A DNA stretch of 35,887 nt, taken from positions 1-35,887 of the forward strand of contig URYH01000015.1 of assembly GCA_900552105.1 (NCBI GenBank), written 5' to 3'. Within the stretch, counting starts at the first letter, position 1. The number at the start of each line of letters is the position of its first letter. Below the pieces are notes generated by a model. That model was not told the DNA's origin. It saw only the letters and a list, made by a program, of their open reading frames with translations, and made no database searches. Position numbers and translations under genes: made by a program. Shown piece by piece: positions 34,064 to 35,887 of this stretch. This DNA is from an uncultured Eubacteriales bacterium (GTDB lineage Bacteria; Bacillota; Clostridia; Christensenellales; UBA1242).

Positions 34064-34552
34064 ATGATTGTTATTGTTAGAAACAAAGTGTTTTCTCTCA
34101 CGGGGAGTTCAACTGTGAAAGACGAAGCGGGGAAAGATGTTTTTAGGGTTAAAGGAAAGTTGAGACTTTTTAGCCCAACCCGCAAGAAAAAAATATATGA
34201 TATGAACAAAAATCTCCTTTATGTTGTCCGCAACAAATGGTTCAACTGGTTCTTGCATCGAGCATTCATTTTTGACGGACACAAAAACAAAATTTGCACT
34301 CTAAAAAATCAAATTCGTGTCAAAGGCAAAAAGTTTATTGTTGAAAATTCTGAAGACGAAATCTCAATTGACGGAAACTTCATGAATTGGAATTTGGAAG
34401 TCATGAAGAATGGTGAAAGAATTGCGACAATAAAACGAGAATTTGATGTTTTTGATAGATTTCGAGTTGAGGCGAGCGAAGAAGATATGCCGTTTGTTGT
34501 TGCACTTGTTATTGCCATGGATAACATAAACGACAAAAGGACATCAACATAA
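34064..34552 (+). CDS. LURP-one-related/tubby-like-fold protein
   Basis: A 162-residue soluble beta-rich protein. The layout matches LURP-one-related (LOR, YxjI-type) proteins: IVIVRNKVFSLTGSSTVKDEAG, DVFRVKGKLR, KKIYDMNKNLLYVVRNKW, ISIDGNFMNWNLEVMKNGERIATIKRE and the acidic EEDMPFVVALVIAMDN end. Family members have the tubby C-terminal barrel and an unclear role, possibly at membranes. GGAGG lies five bases before ATG 34064. Last gene of the three-gene operon; a terminator follows. Confidence 0.75.
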   Translation: MIVIVRNKVFSLTGSSTVKDEAGKDVFRVKGKLRLFSPTRKKKIYDMNKNLLYVVRNKWFNWFLHRAFIFDGHKNKICTLKNQIRVKGKKFIVENSEDEISIDGNFMNWNLEVMKNGERIATIKREFDVFDRFRVEASEEDMPFVVALVIAMDNINDKRTST

Positions 34553-34557
34553 AAAAC

Positions 34558-34583
34558 AAAAGGGCAGGGAACTGCTCTTTTTT
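34558..34583 (+). terminator. terminator after LURP-one-like gene
   Basis: AAAAGGGCAG pairs with CTGCTCTTTT (one G-T pair) around GGAA, followed by T residues. Confidence 0.8.
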
Positions 34584-34597
34584 CATAACTCAAACAC

Positions 34598-34626
34598 TTG
34601 ACAAAAACCCACAAAACATATATTCT
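34598..34626 (+). promoter_or_regulatory. sigma-A promoter of tRNA-Leu
   Basis: TTGACA (34598-34603), 17 bases, TATTCT (34621-34626), ending 11 bases before the mature tRNA 5' end. Confidence 0.75.
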
Positions 34627-34637
34627 ACAATATGTTT

Positions 34638-34720
34638 GCGGGTATGGCGGAATTGGTAGACGCGCTAGACTTAGGATCTAGTGAGAGATCGTGGGGGTTC
34701 GAGTCCCTTTACCCGCACCA
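34638..34720 (+). tRNA. tRNA-Leu (UAG)
   Basis: An 83-nt class II tRNA. The acceptor stem GCGGGTA pairs with TACCCGC, and CCA is encoded at 34718-34720. The anticodon stem CTAGA/TCTAG encloses the loop CTTAGGA with anticodon TAG. A long variable arm and a T-arm with GTTCGAGTC follow. It reads CUN leucine codons. Confidence 0.96.
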
Positions 34721-34727
34721 ATAAAAA

Positions 34728-34751
34728 TCTCGCTTGTTGGCGAGTTTTTTT
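34728..34751 (+). terminator. terminator after tRNA-Leu
   Basis: CTCGC (34729-34733) pairs with GCGAG (34740-34744), followed by seven T residues. Confidence 0.75.
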
Positions 34752-34784
34752 GTTGCGGATAGTGACTCATTTGGCTCTGCCCAG

Positions 34785-34870
34785 CAAACGCGAATGCGTT
34801 TGGAACCTCCACGGTGTTGCTGGCGCCCGTCGCTCCTGGTCCGTCAGCGGAGTCAAGTTTTCACTTGACT
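34785..34870. repeat. GC-richer double-hairpin segment
   Basis: CAAACGC/GCGTTTG around GAAT (34785-34802) and AGTCAAGT/ACTTGACT around TTTC (34851-34870). The segment is clearly richer in G and C than the rest of the window and lies between the tRNA and its partial copy. It is not convincingly coding. It may be a small dispersed repeat. Confidence 0.45.
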
Positions 34871-34871
34871 G

Positions 34872-34888
34872 CGAGTCCCTTTACCTGC
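34872..34888 (+). repeat. partial copy of the tRNA-Leu 3' end
   Basis: CGAGTCCCTTTACCTGC matches 16 of 17 bases of the tRNA T-arm and acceptor end at 34700-34716, 172 bases away. It may be an attachment-site scar from integration at the tRNA or the remnant of a second tRNA-Leu. Confidence 0.6.
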
Positions 34889-34891
34889 TAA

Positions 34892-34922
34892 AAAAGTGCC
34901 TAAAAATGGGCACTTTTATGTT
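34892..34922 (+). terminator. terminator after the tRNA 3'-end copy
   Basis: AAAAGTGCC (34892-34900) pairs with GGCACTTTT (34909-34917), then an imperfect T-tract. On the other strand it could also end the recombinase transcript. Confidence 0.6.
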
Positions 34923-34923
34923 T

Positions 34924-35529
34924 TTAAGCAGTAAACTTTTTTCGTTCTAAATTAAGATACTTAAAGAAAGTTGAAATGGGCATATTAGCCATTTTTGCGG
35001 CATTGTTGCAAGTTATTTCCTTTGCTAGGTATAGTTGCAGAACATAATCAAAATTGTCGGGTAAAACGAGTTTTGGTCGCCCCATGTGGATACCTTTTTC
35101 CTTGGCAATTCGTATGCCTTCTGCTTGCCTTGACTTGATGTTTTCTCTTTCAGTTTCAGCAACGAAAGAAAGTATTTGCAACACAATATCAGCAATAAAT
35201 CTACCAACCAAATTTTGTGGGGTAGAACGAGTGTCCAAGAGTGGCATATCAATAACAAAAACATCGCACTCAACAACCTTAGTGATATAATACCATTCAT
35301 CTAAAATCATTTTATAATTACGACCAAGACGGTCTATTGATTTAATAATCAGTAGGTCGCCTTTTTTTATTTTAGACCTTAAAATTTGATAATTTTCACG
35401 ATTGAAATCCTTGCCGCTTTGCTTGTCTATAAAAACATTTTCATTTGGAATTTCTAGCCTTGCCATTTCTTCTGTTTGTCTTTCAACATTTTGTGTGGTA
35501 GATGATACACGTACATAACCATAAATCAT
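34924..35529 (-). CDS. small serine recombinase (resolvase/invertase family)
   Basis: A 201-residue serine recombinase of the Hin/resolvase size class. The catalytic domain starts YGYVRVSSTTQN with the nucleophile Ser at about position 9, continues with IKSIDRLGRNYKMIL and the long E-helix (FVAETERENIKSRQAEGI), and ends in a small helix-turn-helix (CNNAAKMANMPISTFFKYL). ATG at 35529 (complement) is chosen because GGAGGTG lies upstream; the frame is open a further 16 codons. A pair of 21-bp inverted repeats starts 73 bases upstream of this start, so it probably acts on them as an invertase. Resolvase of a mobile element is the alternative. Confidence 0.9.
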   Translation of the reverse strand: MIYGYVRVSSTTQNVERQTEEMARLEIPNENVFIDKQSGKDFNRENYQILRSKIKKGDLLIIKSIDRLGRNYKMILDEWYYITKVVECDVFVIDMPLLDTRSTPQNLVGRFIADIVLQILSFVAETERENIKSRQAEGIRIAKEKGIHMGRPKLVLPDNFDYVLQLYLAKEITCNNAAKMANMPISTFFKYLNLERKKFTA

Positions 35530-35560
35530 AAAAAAATACACCTCCAGTATACATTTTAAA

Positions 35561-35599
35561 ATAGATTTTCCACTCAAACAACGCTGCCAAAAAATCTAT
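35561..35599. repeat. inverted repeat in recombinase leader
   Basis: ATAGATTTT (35561-35569) pairs with AAAATCTAT (35591-35599), with a 21-base loop. In the recombinase (minus-strand) transcript it would form a hairpin followed by UUUUA, so it could attenuate expression. Confidence 0.4.
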
Positions 35600-35601
35600 A
35601 T

Positions 35602-35622
35602 AAAGGTACGCCTTTGTGTAGT
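35602..35622 (+). repeat. left 21-bp inverted repeat
   Basis: The exact reverse complement of 35752-35772. It starts AAAGGTACGCCTTT, itself a partial dyad (AAAGG/CCTTT). Candidate recombination site. Confidence 0.75.
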
Positions 35623-35714
35623 CGTCCTAAAAAACAGATTTCAAGGGCAAAATTGCTTAGAAATGTAAAAAAATTAAAAATCTTATAAAATTATGCCCAT
35701 ATTTCGTAACAATA

Positions 35715-35723
35715 TGTTATAAT
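35715..35723 (+). promoter_or_regulatory. promoter inside the inverted-repeat segment
   Basis: TG-T-TATAAT is a full extended -10 element. No good -35 is present. It points right, toward the gene at 35787, with a predicted start near 35730. Inversion of the segment would point it at the recombinase. Confidence 0.55.
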
Positions 35724-35751
35724 AGACTTGATTTATAGTTTTAATTAAGTT

Positions 35752-35772
35752 ACTACACAAAGGCGTACCTTT
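35752..35772 (-). repeat. right 21-bp inverted repeat
   Basis: The exact reverse complement of 35602-35622. The enclosed segment is 129 bases. It ends 14 bases before the ATG at 35787. Confidence 0.75.
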
Positions 35773-35786
35773 GAGTAGCAAAAAAA

Positions 35787-35887
35787 ATGACACCAAAACT
35801 TGATTTTGACTATATTTCATTTCACAATGAGGAGAAAAATGTTTGGTGTTTCAGCATATCGACAATAGGACAAAGATTCTTGGAGAT
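35787..35887 (+). CDS. partial hypothetical gene beside the inverted repeats
   Basis: An ATG followed by an open frame to the window edge (33 codons, starting MTPKLDFDYISFHNEEKN). Too short to identify. No strong ribosome binding site is present. Its start lies just outside the right inverted repeat, and the promoter between the repeats faces it, so it may be the switched gene. Confidence 0.5.
   Translation, partial: MTPKLDFDYISFHNEEKNVWCFSISTIGQRFLE

Noticed and set aside
98..34779. Short word ATTTGGCTC at about 97, 17163 and 34769, near repeat-like or rearranged spots
   Set aside because: Only 9-11 bases shared and flanks differ, so chance cannot be excluded; kept only as a note.
34681..34950. 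89-residue frame starting in the tRNA
   Set aside because: Runs through the tRNA, two terminators and hairpins; no ribosome binding site.
34924..35529. IS607-type transposase reading of the recombinase
   Set aside because: IS607 TnpA has the helix-turn-helix before the catalytic domain; here it is after it, and no tnpB is in view.
1..35887. CRISPR arrays, rRNA genes, riboswitches
   Set aside because: No regularly spaced repeats, rRNA-like sequence or recognisable riboswitch core was seen.

Overview
The window is AT-rich and carries a dense, mostly plus-strand set of housekeeping, cell-wall, division and endospore genes. spoIIGA-sigE-sigG, spoIVA and a ylmC/ymxH-type gene show an endospore-forming Firmicute. 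The order sigG-ylmC-nrdR, a DNPR-type (meso-diaminopimelate) MurE and ywlE-rpiB pairing point to a clostridial, probably uncultured, lineage. Starts are mostly ATG, with supported TTG (rsmH, ftsQ, ylmC) and GTG (sigE) starts and strong GGAGG-like ribosome binding sites.

Layout. 1-453: gene-free, with an 86-nt hairpin and a GC-richer repeat-like palindrome. 454-4778: engB, a putative spore-surface protein behind a sigma-K-type promoter, ywlE, rpiB, a degenerate glycosyltransferase-like membrane protein and gap. 4832-22212: an unusually large CvpA-like protein, then a modified dcw cluster: rsmH, ftsL-like, spoVD/ftsI, murE, mraY, murD, ftsW, murA, ftsQ, ftsA, ftsZ. mraZ is not seen next to rsmH and murG is missing after ftsW. 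In murG's usual place sit a minus-strand orphan gene with its own promoter and a 5'-truncated CYTH-like remnant. 22319-25695: spoIIGA, sigE, sigG, ylmC-like, nrdR. 25734-28087: feoA-feoB. 28174-32900: der, plsY, an acyltransferase-3 family protein (where gpsA is often found) and spoIVA. 33071-34552: three small genes, two membrane proteins and a LURP-one/tubby-like protein. 34638-34720: tRNA-Leu(UAG), followed by a partial copy of its 3' end. 34924-35887: a small serine recombinase, a pair of perfect 21-bp inverted repeats enclosing a promoter, and the start of an unknown gene.

How the genes work together. MurE, MraY, MurD, MurA, FtsW and the class B PBP make and polymerise septal peptidoglycan around FtsZ/FtsA/FtsQ/FtsL. 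The promoter set reads like a sporulation programme: TGNCGAA-type Spo0A boxes before spoIIGA, a sigma-F-type promoter before sigG, a sigma-E-type promoter before spoIVA and a sigma-K-type promoter before the putative coat gene. These were matched to Bacillus consensus sequences by eye and are inferences.

The most unusual part is the right end. The arrangement of recombinase, inverted repeats, promoter between them and a gene just outside looks like an invertible promoter (phase-variation) switch. Other points of interest are several promoters placed so close to start codons that the mRNAs may be leaderless, and a hairpin that buries the ylmC start codon.
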